Positions 44,068-53,068 are shown, counted from the first letter of the stretch. The stretch: DNA of 64,000 nucleotides from Bacillota bacterium (GCA_023433405.1 JAEZCT010000039.1:21861-85860); one strand, 5' to 3'. The notes: generated by a model from the sequence alone, not told the origin. Translations and numbers: made by a program.

Positions 44068-46170
44068 TTACACTTCCATGATGATGGGTAAAATCATGGG
44101 GCTGCGCTTGGTGGCGCGGTAGACATAATCGCTGAGGGCATCCTTGATCTTTGTTTTAATCTGTCCCCATTCGCGGATGTCCTTTTCGCCGCACTGGGTC
44201 AGCACATTTTTCACAAGGCTCTTGGATTCATCCATGAGCACCTCCGATTCCCGCACATACACAAAGCCGCGGGAGACGATGTCGGGTCCGGATACCACCT
44301 TGCCGCCCTGACGCTCCATCGCTAGCACAACTATAATGAGCCCGTCCTCGGCGAGATGCTTGCGGTCACGCAGGACAATGCTGCCCACGTCGCCCACACC
44401 CAGACCATCCACCAGCACCCGTCCGGCGGGTACGGTTCCGGTAATCTTCATCTCTACGGCGTCGGTCTCCACCACCTTGCCGATATCGCCGATAATTACA
44501 TTCTCGGGGGGAATGCCCATGCCAAGGGCAATGCCCGCGTGTTTTTTCAGGTGCTTATATTCTCCGTGCACCGGCATAAAGAAGCGGGGTCTTGTAAGCC
44601 CCAGCATCAGCCTCAGCTCATCCTGACAGGCGTGACCCGAAACATGCGCCTCGTACATTTTCTCGTAGATAACCTCGGCGCCAAGGCGCATGAGGTCGTT
44701 GACCACCCGTCCCACCATCTTCTCGTTGCCCGGAATCGGGGTGGCGGAGATGATGATAAAGTCGTTCGCGTTAATGGACACATTCCGGTGGTCGTTTGTC
44801 GCCATGCGGGAAAGCGCAGCCATCGGCTCGCCTTGGCTGCCGGTGGTTACAATAACAACCTTATCATCGGGATAGCGGTTAATGACCTCGATGTCGATGA
44901 GGACCCCTTCGGGGATGTTTAGGTAGCCAAGCTCCATGGCCTTTGTCGTAACATTAACCATGCTGCGTCCCAGTATCGCCACCTTGCGCCCGCCCCTCAC
45001 CGCCATATCCACCATTTGCTGAATGCGGTGGATGTTGGAGGAAAACGACGCGATAATCACGCGCCGGCTGCCCGCCTTTGCAAACAGCATCTCGAAGGAC
45101 TCGCCCACCTTCTTTTCGCTCATGGCGCTCCCGGGGCGCTCGGCGTTGGTGGAATCGGACAGCAGGGCAAGCACACCCTTGCTGCCCAGCTCCCCAAAGC
45201 GCGCAAGGTCGATGATTTCACCCTCTATCGGGGTATAATCCACCTTAAAATCGCCGGTTTGGATGATAACACCCGCAGGGGTATGGATGGCAAAGCCCAC
45301 CGCGTCGGGGATGGAGTGGTTGACGCGGATAAATTCCACCGCCATGCACCCAAGCTTTACGGTCTGGCGGGGCTTGACCACATTAAGGGTTCGCTTGCCC
45401 AGCAGGTTATGCTCCTTGAGCTTGCCCTCCACCAAACCCATGGTCAGGCTGGTGCCGTAGATTGGTACATTAAAGCGCTTTAAAAAGTAAGGCAGACCGC
45501 CGATGTGATCCTCATGCCCGTGGGTGATGACCACGCCGCGCAGCTTGTCGATATTCTTCTCGATATAGGTGAAGTCCGGAATGACGATGTCTACGCCCAG
45601 CATCTCCTCATCGGGGAACGCGAGCCCGCAGTCCACGATGAACATGTCGTTGCCGCACTCGTATACGGTCATGTTTTTTCCAATTTCGTTGAGTCCGCCG
45701 AGCGGGATAATCTTAACCGGTGTTTTGCGGGTTATCCGCTGCTGTTTCTTCTCGTGCTTTTCGTGCTTTTCGTTATTTTGGTTGTTTTGGTTGTTTTGGT
45801 TGTTCTGGCTGTTCTGGTTTCTCTGGTTCTGGTTTTTTTGGCCGTTGGCCTGCTGGTTTGGCGGCTTTGGCGGCCGATTGTTTTGCTGAGGCTGTTCGCG
45901 CTTTACATCCTTCGCGGAAGCCGCCGCGGTGCTTGCGGAAGCTGCCGCGCCTGCCGCGTTTACGGCATTGGCAGAGCCCGCACCGTTTGCGGCGCTTGTA
46001 TTGCTGCGGCGTTTGCGGCGTGGGCGGGATGTTTTGGGCTTTGGTGCGCCCTCCTCTGCCACCGGCTGGGTTGTGTTTTTTTGCCCCTGCTGCACGTCGG
46101 AGTCCACACCCGGGTTCTGGATGTCGGCAGGCTTTTTGCGTCCGAATATTTTATTGTTTTCCTGACTCAA
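44068..46170 (-). CDS. rnj: Ribonuclease J with long disordered N-terminal tail
   Basis: This 700-residue beta-lactamase/beta-CASP exo/endoribonuclease acts in mRNA decay and rRNA maturation. The metal motif HGHEDHIGG is at about 217-225; the beta-CASP and C-terminal domains follow to the end. RNase J proteins are normally about 555 residues. Here about 145 extra N-terminal residues are low-complexity: KPKTSRPRRKRR, Ala-rich, then repeated QNN and EKHEKHEKK. The tail is probably disordered and RNA-binding. The ATG at 46170 has TTGGAGG about 12 bases upstream, which supports translation of the tail. Confidence 0.94.
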   Translation of the reverse strand: MSQENNKIFGRKKPADIQNPGVDSDVQQGQKNTTQPVAEEGAPKPKTSRPRRKRRSNTSAANGAGSANAVNAAGAAASASTAAASAKDVKREQPQQNNRPPKPPNQQANGQKNQNQRNQNSQNNQNNQNNQNNEKHEKHEKKQQRITRKTPVKIIPLGGLNEIGKNMTVYECGNDMFIVDCGLAFPDEEMLGVDIVIPDFTYIEKNIDKLRGVVITHGHEDHIGGLPYFLKRFNVPIYGTSLTMGLVEGKLKEHNLLGKRTLNVVKPRQTVKLGCMAVEFIRVNHSIPDAVGFAIHTPAGVIIQTGDFKVDYTPIEGEIIDLARFGELGSKGVLALLSDSTNAERPGSAMSEKKVGESFEMLFAKAGSRRVIIASFSSNIHRIQQMVDMAVRGGRKVAILGRSMVNVTTKAMELGYLNIPEGVLIDIEVINRYPDDKVVIVTTGSQGEPMAALSRMATNDHRNVSINANDFIIISATPIPGNEKMVGRVVNDLMRLGAEVIYEKMYEAHVSGHACQDELRLMLGLTRPRFFMPVHGEYKHLKKHAGIALGMGIPPENVIIGDIGKVVETDAVEMKITGTVPAGRVLVDGLGVGDVGSIVLRDRKHLAEDGLIIVVLAMERQGGKVVSGPDIVSRGFVYVRESEVLMDESKSLVKNVLTQCGEKDIREWGQIKTKIKDALSDYVYRATKRSPMILPIIMEV

Positions 46171-47261
46171 AGCTTAATAAACCTCCAATAAGTTTTTTAG
46201 TAAAAGAGAATAATGTTTAAAGTAAAATGTGCAAAGCCGGTATTTCTTTGCAAAAGGCAAAGGCCTTTGAACGAAATTGGCTTAATGATATGTAGCCCTT
46301 GGGCGCTCTCTCATGTATCGATTGAAAAAGTATGCGGATGTTTGAGTTTTTGACGAATCGCCGCGCGATGGAGCGTAAAAATCGTATTATCCCCCGCTTC
46401 CCTCCAACACGCAAAAGCAATCCAATGCGGGGGTATGTCCTGTCCCTATGCTGCACAAGAAAAATCAGACGGGCGCTCCTCACCCAAAGCGTTTTGCAGG
46501 CTCAGGAAGCGACAGCAGCCGGAAGGCGCAGCGCCTGTCAAGGGCGCATCGCGCAATAACGGTCATCCTGCTTTAGGGAGGCAGCCGATGAGCGGGCGGA
46601 CAGGTATCCGTATTCAATTGCAGGTTTCAGGGGAACGCACACCAAACACCGTGTTTCAAGGCCGCTGCCGTTTGAAAAAGGATAAGCATACTTGACAAAC
46701 GGCGGTCACGAAGATAAGCCCGGCATAGTTCTCAGCCCGAAAACAACATGCCTGCCGTGAACCGTCACAAGCAGCTACCGCCTTTGCAAAGCGCGGCTTG
46801 AACACGCAAAAGCCCCCGAACAAGGGGTTTTTGCATCAATCAGCTTTTGTATGATTCCTCAAGGGCTGCCCAAGCTAAAATAAGCCCCGCCCTTCTCCGC
46901 CGCATCCGACACCGGTTAATGATCCCGATATCTTTTACATGGCGCGGAGCAATACAATCGACCATAGGCTGGTTCGGCAGGAAAAACGCGGGCAGGCTCC
47001 AAAAGGGGTTATTTACCGGTCATAGCCCCTTTAAGATAAAGAGCCGCTCGGTGCCGCTGCATAAACGGCACAGTGACAAATGCCGACCGCCGTCCTGGTC
47101 ACACGAACAAATACGTTAGAATAAATTTTAACCGCAAACTTTCGGCATGTCAAGGTAAATATTTCATGCCTCTTCGCCCAATTTTGCGCCTGGTGCTATT
47201 CTCATATTAAAATTACGCGGTTTGCACTAGAAAAACCGCTAGAAGTACTCCGGCATTTGCG
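46171..47261. other. About 1.1 kb without a recognisable gene
   Basis: Between the minus-strand nucleotidyltransferase gene and rnj. Short ORFs occur on both strands, but none has a good SD, a family motif or sensible composition. I checked for tmRNA, RNase P, SRP, 6S and T-box landmarks and found none. Visible structure: a CCCCCGC/GCGGGGG hairpin at about 46391-46433 and a terminator-like hairpin at 46805-46835. It may hold an unrecognised RNA, a decayed gene or a long 5' leader of rnj. Confidence 0.4.
46805..46835. terminator. Terminator-like hairpin in the gene-free region
   Basis: GCAAAAGCCCCC and AAGGGGTTTTTGC form a stem with a T-run on the plus strand and a shorter one on the minus. 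It is about 430 bases past the stop of the minus-strand gene at 47262, so which transcript it ends is unclear. Confidence 0.5.
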
Positions 47262-49580
47262 TCACCGCTCCCCGTCCCCTTTTTCCAGCTTTTTTAGGCG
47301 GGCTTCCAGCTCGCCGCACAGCTCCCGCGCAATCTCAAAATTAAGGGCCTCGGCACTGACGCGAAGCCCGCCGCCGCGTTTTAGCGGGCGCACCAGCACG
47401 GTGCCGTTCGGGTATGGCAGTACAACCCCCTCGCCAATCTCACCCCGCTCAGGCGCGCCCAGCCGGCGCATAATCTCGCAGGGGTTTTGCGTGAGCGCAA
47501 CAACCCGCGACGCACCCGAAAAGGCGGGCAGCGCGTCGCTTAATTCATACACGGTCTTACCCTCCTTTGTGAGAATGGCAAGCAGCATTACCGCCCGGGC
47601 AAGCCCGTCGCGCACCCATGGCTGACCCTTTGCAAGCAGCCTTGCCCTTCGGTCGCTTGTGTCTGCGGGGCAGGAGAGGTAGCGCAGTACCGAGCGCCCA
47701 TGGTTCTCGGCAAGCAGGTCAAGGGCGCGGGGCGCGTCAAAACGTACCGCAATATTTTCACCCGAGGCAAGCTCCCGCTCCGCCACGACGGTGAGCACCC
47801 GCTCATCTGAAAGCCTTTTTCCCCCGCTTTGCGACGCGCTCAGCTCCCTGCCATCCTCCGAAAGGCGCAGGCGCACCGCGCCTGCGCGCCCAACCTTGCA
47901 CCCAAGGTCGTCCAGTACCGAGCTGAGCACCCGCTTTATAACCGGGTTTGCGCAAAGCACGCATACGCTTTGCCCGCGGAATCCCCCCTGCCCAAGCTCA
48001 CTGAGATAACCGAAGTACAGCTGCGATACCGAGTTCATAAACACACGCCTGCCAAAGCCTTCAAAGGGGACGCTTCTGGTCTCGGCGCGCTGCATACACA
48101 GCTCAATGCTGCGCTCGGTATCCCGCGCCAGCGAAAGCCCCTCCGCCGAGAACAGGCGAATGCGCCCCGCCTCCACAAACACGCTGAGCCTTAGCTTGCA
48201 GTGAACGGCGCAGAACACTCCCTGCGGCTCGATGCATTCGCCGAAATCCCACACCGAACAGCCCGTTTGGCGGATGCCCGCGCACAGTGCGTCACACAAC
48301 GCCTCCCCTGCTTTGCCGCTGTAAAAAACCCCGACCACACCTTTTTTCATTATGGTGCCAATCGCGCCGCCCAGCCGCGCGCACATGGCGGGGGTCATCT
48401 CCCCCGGGGATTCGACGCACACGCCGTCATCATCAAACAGCTCTCGGCCCAGTGCCCCGGCGCGCAGATGCTCGCTTTGCACCGTGCCGCTGCGCACATA
48501 CTTCATGGGCCACACCTTCACCGATGGCTCTATGGTCGCGCGGTTGCCCACCACCGCCTTTGCGCCTACCGCCGCACCCTCAAACAAACGCGCGCCGTTT
48601 TCCAGCACCGCGCCTTCGCACACCACCGCGCCCCGCAAGCGAACATCGTCGCCCAGCACGGCGCCCACACCCACAAGGCTGCCCAGCACCGATGCCCGCG
48701 CGCCGACGCAAACCCCGTCGTCTAGCACCGTCCCTTCCCCAATACGGCTGCCCTGCCCCACGGTGACCCCCACGCCGATGTAAGCGGGGGCCTTTACCAC
48801 TACACGCAGTGCGTCGGCTGCGTCTTTATAGTACACGCCCTCAAGCTCCTTGGCATGAATATCGCAGCGCACCCTTTGGGTAAGCATATCCTGCGCACAG
48901 CGGCGTAGGCTGTCAAGATCCCCCACATCGCACCAGTAGCCCTTTTCCTCATACGCCAGCACCTTTTTTCCAAGTCTTAGCATAAGCGGAAACAGCTCCT
49001 TCGCAAAATCGAAGGGCTTGTTGTCGGGTATCAGCTTCATTGCCTCCGGAGAGAGGATATATACGCCGGTGTTTGCAAGGTCGCACACCGCCTGCGCGTA
49101 GGAGGGTTTTTCCACAAAGCCCGCAACGGCGCGAGTTTTTTCATCTACGTTAACAAGACCGTATTCCCGCGGATCCCCTACGCGGGTGACCACCAGCGTA
49201 GCGTCCGCCTGATTCTCCCTGTGATAGCGCATAATCTGCCCAAGCTCGAAATCGCACATCGCGTCGCCGCTGATGACAAGAAAGTCCTCCCCAAACTCTC
49301 CGGCCGCGTTTTTAACGCCCCCCGCCGTGCCCAGCGGTGCCTTTTCGGTGACAAAATTTAGCGATACCCTTTTATGGCGTGCGTCGGGGTAGTGGGTCAC
49401 AATAGGCTCGGGCAGATAACCAAGCGTTAGAAACGCCTCATCAAACCCGTTTGCGTCCAGCAGGTCGAGAATATAGTCCAAAATCGGTCGTCCGCACAGC
49501 CGTGCCATCGGCTTTGGTATTGTACAGGTTAAAGGCTTTAAGCGGCTGCCTTCGCCGCCCGCCATAATTACCGCTTTCGT
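47262..49580 (-). CDS. Sugar-phosphate nucleotidyltransferase fused to hexapeptide and degenerate phosphomannomutase-like domain
   Basis: This protein of about 772 residues has an N-terminal nucleotidyltransferase (MAGGEGSRLKPLT, then SGDAMCDF and the D-containing catalytic region), left-handed beta-helix repeats at about 250-380, and a phosphohexomutase-like C-terminal half. It is usually annotated as mannose-1-phosphate guanylyltransferase/phosphomannomutase. The mutase half lacks the TASHNP phosphoserine loop and the DxDGDR metal loop, so only the transferase should be active. The start is unusual: alignment with the family (MKAVIMAGG) places it at an ACG (49580), six bases after GGGGGA. 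TTG at 49643 is the other option. Substrate not determined. Confidence 0.8.
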   Translation of the reverse strand, partial: TKAVIMAGGEGSRLKPLTCTIPKPMARLCGRPILDYILDLLDANGFDEAFLTLGYLPEPIVTHYPDARHKRVSLNFVTEKAPLGTAGGVKNAAGEFGEDFLVISGDAMCDFELGQIMRYHRENQADATLVVTRVGDPREYGLVNVDEKTRAVAGFVEKPSYAQAVCDLANTGVYILSPEAMKLIPDNKPFDFAKELFPLMLRLGKKVLAYEEKGYWCDVGDLDSLRRCAQDMLTQRVRCDIHAKELEGVYYKDAADALRVVVKAPAYIGVGVTVGQGSRIGEGTVLDDGVCVGARASVLGSLVGVGAVLGDDVRLRGAVVCEGAVLENGARLFEGAAVGAKAVVGNRATIEPSVKVWPMKYVRSGTVQSEHLRAGALGRELFDDDGVCVESPGEMTPAMCARLGGAIGTIMKKGVVGVFYSGKAGEALCDALCAGIRQTGCSVWDFGECIEPQGVFCAVHCKLRLSVFVEAGRIRLFSAEGLSLARDTERSIELCMQRAETRSVPFEGFGRRVFMNSVSQLYFGYLSELGQGGFRGQSVCVLCANPVIKRVLSSVLDDLGCKVGRAGAVRLRLSEDGRELSASQSGGKRLSDERVLTVVAERELASGENIAVRFDAPRALDLLAENHGRSVLRYLSCPADTSDRRARLLAKGQPWVRDGLARAVMLLAILTKEGKTVYELSDALPAFSGASRVVALTQNPCEIMRRLGAPERGEIGEGVVLPYPNGTVLVRPLKRGGGLRVSAEALNFEIARELCGELEARLKKLEKGDGER

Positions 49581-49687
49581 ATTGCTTCCCCCATCCCTAA
49601 TACTAAGTATAGTAGTAGTATGGCACTCAAACTTCCGTTTCAAGCATAAAGGGCGGCTGGTTCATAGTTTTTTAATAAAGAGGCTTC

Positions 49688-49715
49688 TTGACTTTTTAAT
49701 TTAATAGTGTACAAT
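49688..49715 (+). promoter_or_regulatory. Promoter of gpx-ohrR
   Basis: TTGACT (49688-49693), a 16-base spacer and TACAAT (49710-49715). The -10 is embedded in an OhrR-type operator, and the gpx start is about 30 bases downstream of the expected +1. Confidence 0.75.
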
Positions 49716-49724
49716 TAAATTGTA
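49710..49724 (+). promoter_or_regulatory. OhrR-type operator
   Basis: TACAATTAAATTGTA is a perfect inverted repeat around a central A and matches the OhrR box known from Bacillus. It overlaps the -10 of the gpx-ohrR promoter, as expected for repression relieved by organic peroxide. Confidence 0.75.
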
Positions 49725-49750
49725 TTAAATATTAAATTGGAGGTTTTCTC

Positions 49751-50305
49751 ATGTTTGTATATGATTATAACTACCGTTCCATAGAAGGCAGGGACATTCC
49801 GCTCTCCGAGTATCGGGGCAAGGTTTTGCTCATCGTCAACACCGCCTCTAAATGCGGCTTTACCCCCCAATATGAGGGCTTGCAGGACCTGTACCGGACC
49901 TATCAGGATGAGGGGCTGGTGGTGCTGGGCTTTCCCTGCAACCAGTTTGCCGAGCAGGAGCCGGGTTCCGGCGAGGAGATTGAAGAGTTTTGCAAGCTGC
50001 GCTTTGGCGTAACCTTTCCCTTGTCCGAAAAAATTGAGGTGCGGGGTGATAACGCGCATCCCTTGTTTGGCTACCTCACCGAAAACACCACCTTTGAAGG
50101 CTTTGGCAAGGGGTTAAAAAATAAGACCCTTGAGACAATGCTTAAAGCAAAATACGGCAGGTCCTTTTCCGACAGCTCTGTAAAATGGAACTTTACCAAG
50201 TTTTTAGTGGGTCGGGACGGAAGCATTGCGGGGCGTTTCGAGCCTACCGTGACGCCGGAGGAGATGGAAGCCGCGGTAAAGGAGTGTTTAAAGCAGGATG
50301 CCTAA
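49751..50305 (+). CDS. gpx: Glutathione peroxidase-family (thiol) peroxidase
   Basis: This 184-residue Cys-type peroxidase has C35 in NTASKCGFTPQ (peroxidatic cysteine), Q65 in FPCNQFAEQE and KWNFTKFLV (catalytic Trp/Asn). It reduces hydroperoxides, in bacteria most likely with thioredoxin. ATG at 49751 follows TTGGAGG by seven bases. Its last eight bases overlap the ohrR start, so the two are translated together and controlled by the OhrR box upstream. Confidence 0.93.
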   Translation: MFVYDYNYRSIEGRDIPLSEYRGKVLLIVNTASKCGFTPQYEGLQDLYRTYQDEGLVVLGFPCNQFAEQEPGSGEEIEEFCKLRFGVTFPLSEKIEVRGDNAHPLFGYLTENTTFEGFGKGLKNKTLETMLKAKYGRSFSDSSVKWNFTKFLVGRDGSIAGRFEPTVTPEEMEAAVKECLKQDA

Positions 50306-50741
50306 CCCGGAAGAGATGCTTAGGCTGTCAAGCCAGCTTTGCTTTTCGCTTTATGCCTGCTCCAAGGAGATTATCCGGCTTTATAAGCCATATCTTGACC
50401 CCCATGGGCTAACCTATACCCAGTACATTACCATGCTTGCGCTGTGGGAAAGCGACGGCCTGCGTGTGAACGAGCTGGGCGAACGGCTGACGCTGGATTC
50501 CGGCACGCTTACGCCGCTTTTAAAGAAGCTTGAGCGGATGGGGCTGATTACGCGGCAGCGCGCAAGCGCGGATGAACGGAGTGTGGTCGCAGCCCTCACC
50601 GAACAGGGACGCGCACTTAAGAATGAGTTTTTCGACCTTCCCCAGCGCATGTTCTGTCACACCGGACTGACAGCCGATGAGGCGGCTGCCCTCAAGGCGC
50701 TTTCTGACGGATTACTGATGAGGCTGCGCAAAACCACATAA
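50298..50741 (+). CDS. ohrR: Organic hydroperoxide resistance regulator OhrR (MarR family)
   Basis: This 147-residue winged-helix repressor contains SSQLCFSLYACSKE, which gives the reactive C15 at the same position as one-Cys OhrR of Bacillus. LGERLTLDSGTLTPLLKKLERMG is the recognition-helix region and ADERSVVAALTEQG the wing. Oxidation of C15 by organic peroxide releases DNA. The 15-bp operator over its own promoter makes autoregulation likely. Usually ohrR sits next to ohrA; here the target peroxidase is a Gpx. Confidence 0.93.
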   Translation: MPNPEEMLRLSSQLCFSLYACSKEIIRLYKPYLDPHGLTYTQYITMLALWESDGLRVNELGERLTLDSGTLTPLLKKLERMGLITRQRASADERSVVAALTEQGRALKNEFFDLPQRMFCHTGLTADEAAALKALSDGLLMRLRKTT

Positions 50742-50747
50742 CAACAA

Positions 50748-50788
50748 ACGCCCGCGCCTTTTATGGTGAAAGGCGCGGGCGTATATTA
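50748..50788 (+). terminator. Terminator of gpx-ohrR
   Basis: ACGCCCGCGCCTTT (50748-50761) pairs with AAAGGCGCGGGCGT (50769-50782), a 14-bp stem followed by ATATTATAT; the T-run is poor. Confidence 0.6.
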
Positions 50789-50816
50789 TATGCTTCTATC
50801 CGATAAGCATTCTCGC

Positions 50817-50922
50817 TTATACTAATATCCGATTTAAAAGAGTATAAAAATCAAGTGAAAAGCTTTAATTTATGGGTTTTCACGCAGATTTTTATTGACT
50901 CTTTTTGAGGAGATTAGTATTA
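50817..50922 (+). repeat. Palindromic intergenic repeat, copy 6 (type A)
   Basis: TTATACTAATATCCG ... GGAGATTAGTATTA. The last three bases TTA are, on the minus strand, the TAA stop of the alcohol dehydrogenase gene. Confidence 0.92.
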
Positions 50923-52056
50923 AAGGCACATGCGGTAAAGCTCCTTGATTTCATCTCTCGAAAACCGGCGGGGGTTATTGTTAATTCCCGCGACACCCAC
51001 ATGGATGCAGTTATCCGCCAGCCAGTCAAGATCCTTCTCCTTTGCGCCCAGCTGTGATAGGGTGGTGGCGATGTCAAGATCATACAACAGGGAGCGGATG
51101 GCCTCGGCACAATCCTCCGCGCCGCTTCCCCCCAGTAATTGTGAGATGACCTGAAATTTTGCGGGTGCGCTTTGCCACGACTGGTCAACCACCGTAGGCA
51201 GAAGTGCCGCAAGCCCAAGCCCGTGTACGGCATCGTACAGACCGCTGATGGGATGTTCCATGCTGTGGGCGGCTGATATCCCCGCCGTATTGATAACCAT
51301 GCCGCCCAGCGTGCTCGCAAAGGTAACATCCTCCCATGCCTCCAAATTGGAGGGGTCGTCGTAAACCTCCTGCAGGCTTTTGGATAGCAGCGATATGCCG
51401 TGCAGCGCCATCATGTCGGTAAGCGGCTGCCCGGCGGAGGAAAGATATGCCTCAATGTTGTGGCACAGCGCGTCAAAGCCCACCGTTGCGGTGAGCGTTT
51501 TTGGCATGGTCATCATCAGCTCCGGGTCAACCAGCGACACCTTGGGCACAATAACCGGGGTGCGCAGGGACTTTTTATCCTTTGTTTCGGGGTTTGTAAG
51601 CACCGCGAAGCCGTTGCCCTCACTGCCCGTACCCGAGGTTGTAGGCACAGCGATAACCGGCATAGCCTTTTCGCTTTGCAGCCGCCCAAAGATATAATCC
51701 GATATATCCCCATGGTTTTCGGTACAAAAGGCGATTGCCTTCGCCGCATCCATAATGCTGCCGCCGCCAAGACCTACCACAACGTCACAGCCATGCTCGG
51801 CGGCAAACGCGGCGCCGCTTTCAGCGGTTGTGGTCAGGGGGTTGGGTTCCACGCGGTCGAACACCACGGGGGTCACCCCCGCATCCTGCAAAAGCCCCAG
51901 TGCCTTATCGAGCAGCCCCGTTTTTTTGGTGCTTGTTTTGCCGGTTACCACCAGCGCACGGGTACCGTAGCGGGCGGTCATCTCACCCAGCTGGGTAATT
52001 ACCCCGCGCCCGAATACCAGATTGACGGGCAGATAGTAGTTAAATCGCATTGCCAT
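50920..52056 (-). CDS. Iron-containing alcohol dehydrogenase
   Basis: This 378-residue group III alcohol dehydrogenase is cytosolic and NAD(P)-dependent, interconverting alcohols and aldehydes in fermentation. GLGGGSIMDAAKA binds the dinucleotide; HSMEHPISGLYDAVHGLGLA carries the metal-binding histidines. ATG at 52056 lies six bases after AAAGGA; ATGs further left are less well placed. Its stop codon coincides with the end of a palindromic repeat. Substrate (butanol, propanediol or other) cannot be told. Confidence 0.92.
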   Translation of the reverse strand: MAMRFNYYLPVNLVFGRGVITQLGEMTARYGTRALVVTGKTSTKKTGLLDKALGLLQDAGVTPVVFDRVEPNPLTTTAESGAAFAAEHGCDVVVGLGGGSIMDAAKAIAFCTENHGDISDYIFGRLQSEKAMPVIAVPTTSGTGSEGNGFAVLTNPETKDKKSLRTPVIVPKVSLVDPELMMTMPKTLTATVGFDALCHNIEAYLSSAGQPLTDMMALHGISLLSKSLQEVYDDPSNLEAWEDVTFASTLGGMVINTAGISAAHSMEHPISGLYDAVHGLGLAALLPTVVDQSWQSAPAKFQVISQLLGGSGAEDCAEAIRSLLYDLDIATTLSQLGAKEKDLDWLADNCIHVGVAGINNNPRRFSRDEIKELYRMCL

Positions 52057-52257
52057 GACCATTCCTTTCTTGTGTGGCGCAATTGCCTTGGGCAAAATCC
52101 CCGTTTGGCGCACCTGAGAATAATACCTGCTGTTAGGTCGTTTTTAGGTTCATTGCGCATATTGTTATCAATTTTATCCGATTTTACAACGACGGGCAAT
52201 GGCGGAGGCGACAAGATTGTCTGTTCATGCGCCTAATACTAATCTTTACTTTGTGAA

Positions 52258-52962
52258 TCAGGCTTGGTTTTCCGCGCTCCTTAAAAAAGCAAGAATTAGT
52301 TTATGCGGGTTTTCCGGTTCGGAGCTTAATTGAGGCTGAAAAAGCGTTGCAACAAAGAATCCGTTTTCAGGTAATTCCAGTATCCGCGCTTCGCCCGCTT
52401 CGTCGGTACCCGCTATCACAAAGCCGTGACTCACAATTTCATTCTTAAAACGGTTGTTAAGACCAAAGCTGCAATTATACCGCTCCAGCGCATTATCTAC
52501 CCCGTATACCCGCGCAGCCTGAGTGGATTTGGTTAATAAAATACTCCTCGTTTCTCCAACCAGCGAACAGCTGAGCTCTGAGATAAAGAGGCTGTTCGTG
52601 TACGGGTCAAAAGCCTTCCTTTTAATTTCCTCCATGTTAAGAATATCGCGGGCAAACTCAAGCGCGACATGCTGAAAACCACCGCAGGTTCCAAGGAAGG
52701 GGCGATTGCTTTTCCTTGCAAACTCAATCGCATTCATTGCACCCTGCGCGCTTTTATAAGGGCTGCCCGGAGCGCACCAAAAAGCATCGTAGCAGTTTAA
52801 GCCTCCTAAAATATTCTCCTCAAGCGACTCGGTCGGCACCCAATGAGTCTCTTGCTTGATACCCAAATACGCGGCACAATGCCTTATTGCCTCATTCGTC
52901 GCCACATGGGACGGGCGCCCATCGTAATCCCCAATTACGCAAACACTTACCGCTGAATGCAT
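52258..52962 (-). CDS. CTP synthase C-terminal region-related protein (amidotransferase-like, probably inactive)
   Basis: This 234-residue stand-alone protein resembles the glutamine amidotransferase half of CTP synthase, without the synthetase half. The nucleophile elbow GTCGGFQH has C93. The usual FHPE triad segment reads LFQPQLSSEP, so Gln209 replaces the catalytic His and Gln replaces Glu. Glutaminase activity is therefore unlikely. Proteins of this kind are called CTP synthase C-terminal region-related (seleno)protein; the function is unknown. ATG at 52962 follows GAGGTG by five bases. Same strand as the DinB-like and GNAT genes upstream. Confidence 0.78.
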   Translation of the reverse strand: MHSAVSVCVIGDYDGRPSHVATNEAIRHCAAYLGIKQETHWVPTESLEENILGGLNCYDAFWCAPGSPYKSAQGAMNAIEFARKSNRPFLGTCGGFQHVALEFARDILNMEEIKRKAFDPYTNSLFISELSCSLVGETRSILLTKSTQAARVYGVDNALERYNCSFGLNNRFKNEIVSHGFVIAGTDEAGEARILELPENGFFVATLFQPQLSSEPENPHKLILAFLRSAENQA

Positions 52963-53068
52963 ACGACACCTCTATTTTCCAAAACCTCACTGCTATTTTT
53001 TTCTCGGCGTTTGCGCATTTACGCATGAAATGCCAGAAACGCAATGGATTCTATCTCAGTGACCCGAA

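Noticed and set aside
45505..46220. Plus-strand reading frames over the rnj tail
   Set aside because: They are shadows of the low-complexity QNN/Ala-rich coding sequence.
46217..46483. 88-residue minus-strand frame in the gene-free region
   Set aside because: No SD, no recognisable motif and no membrane or domain pattern.
46331..46835. tmRNA, RNase P, SRP or 6S RNA
   Set aside because: I looked for their conserved core sequences on both strands and found none.
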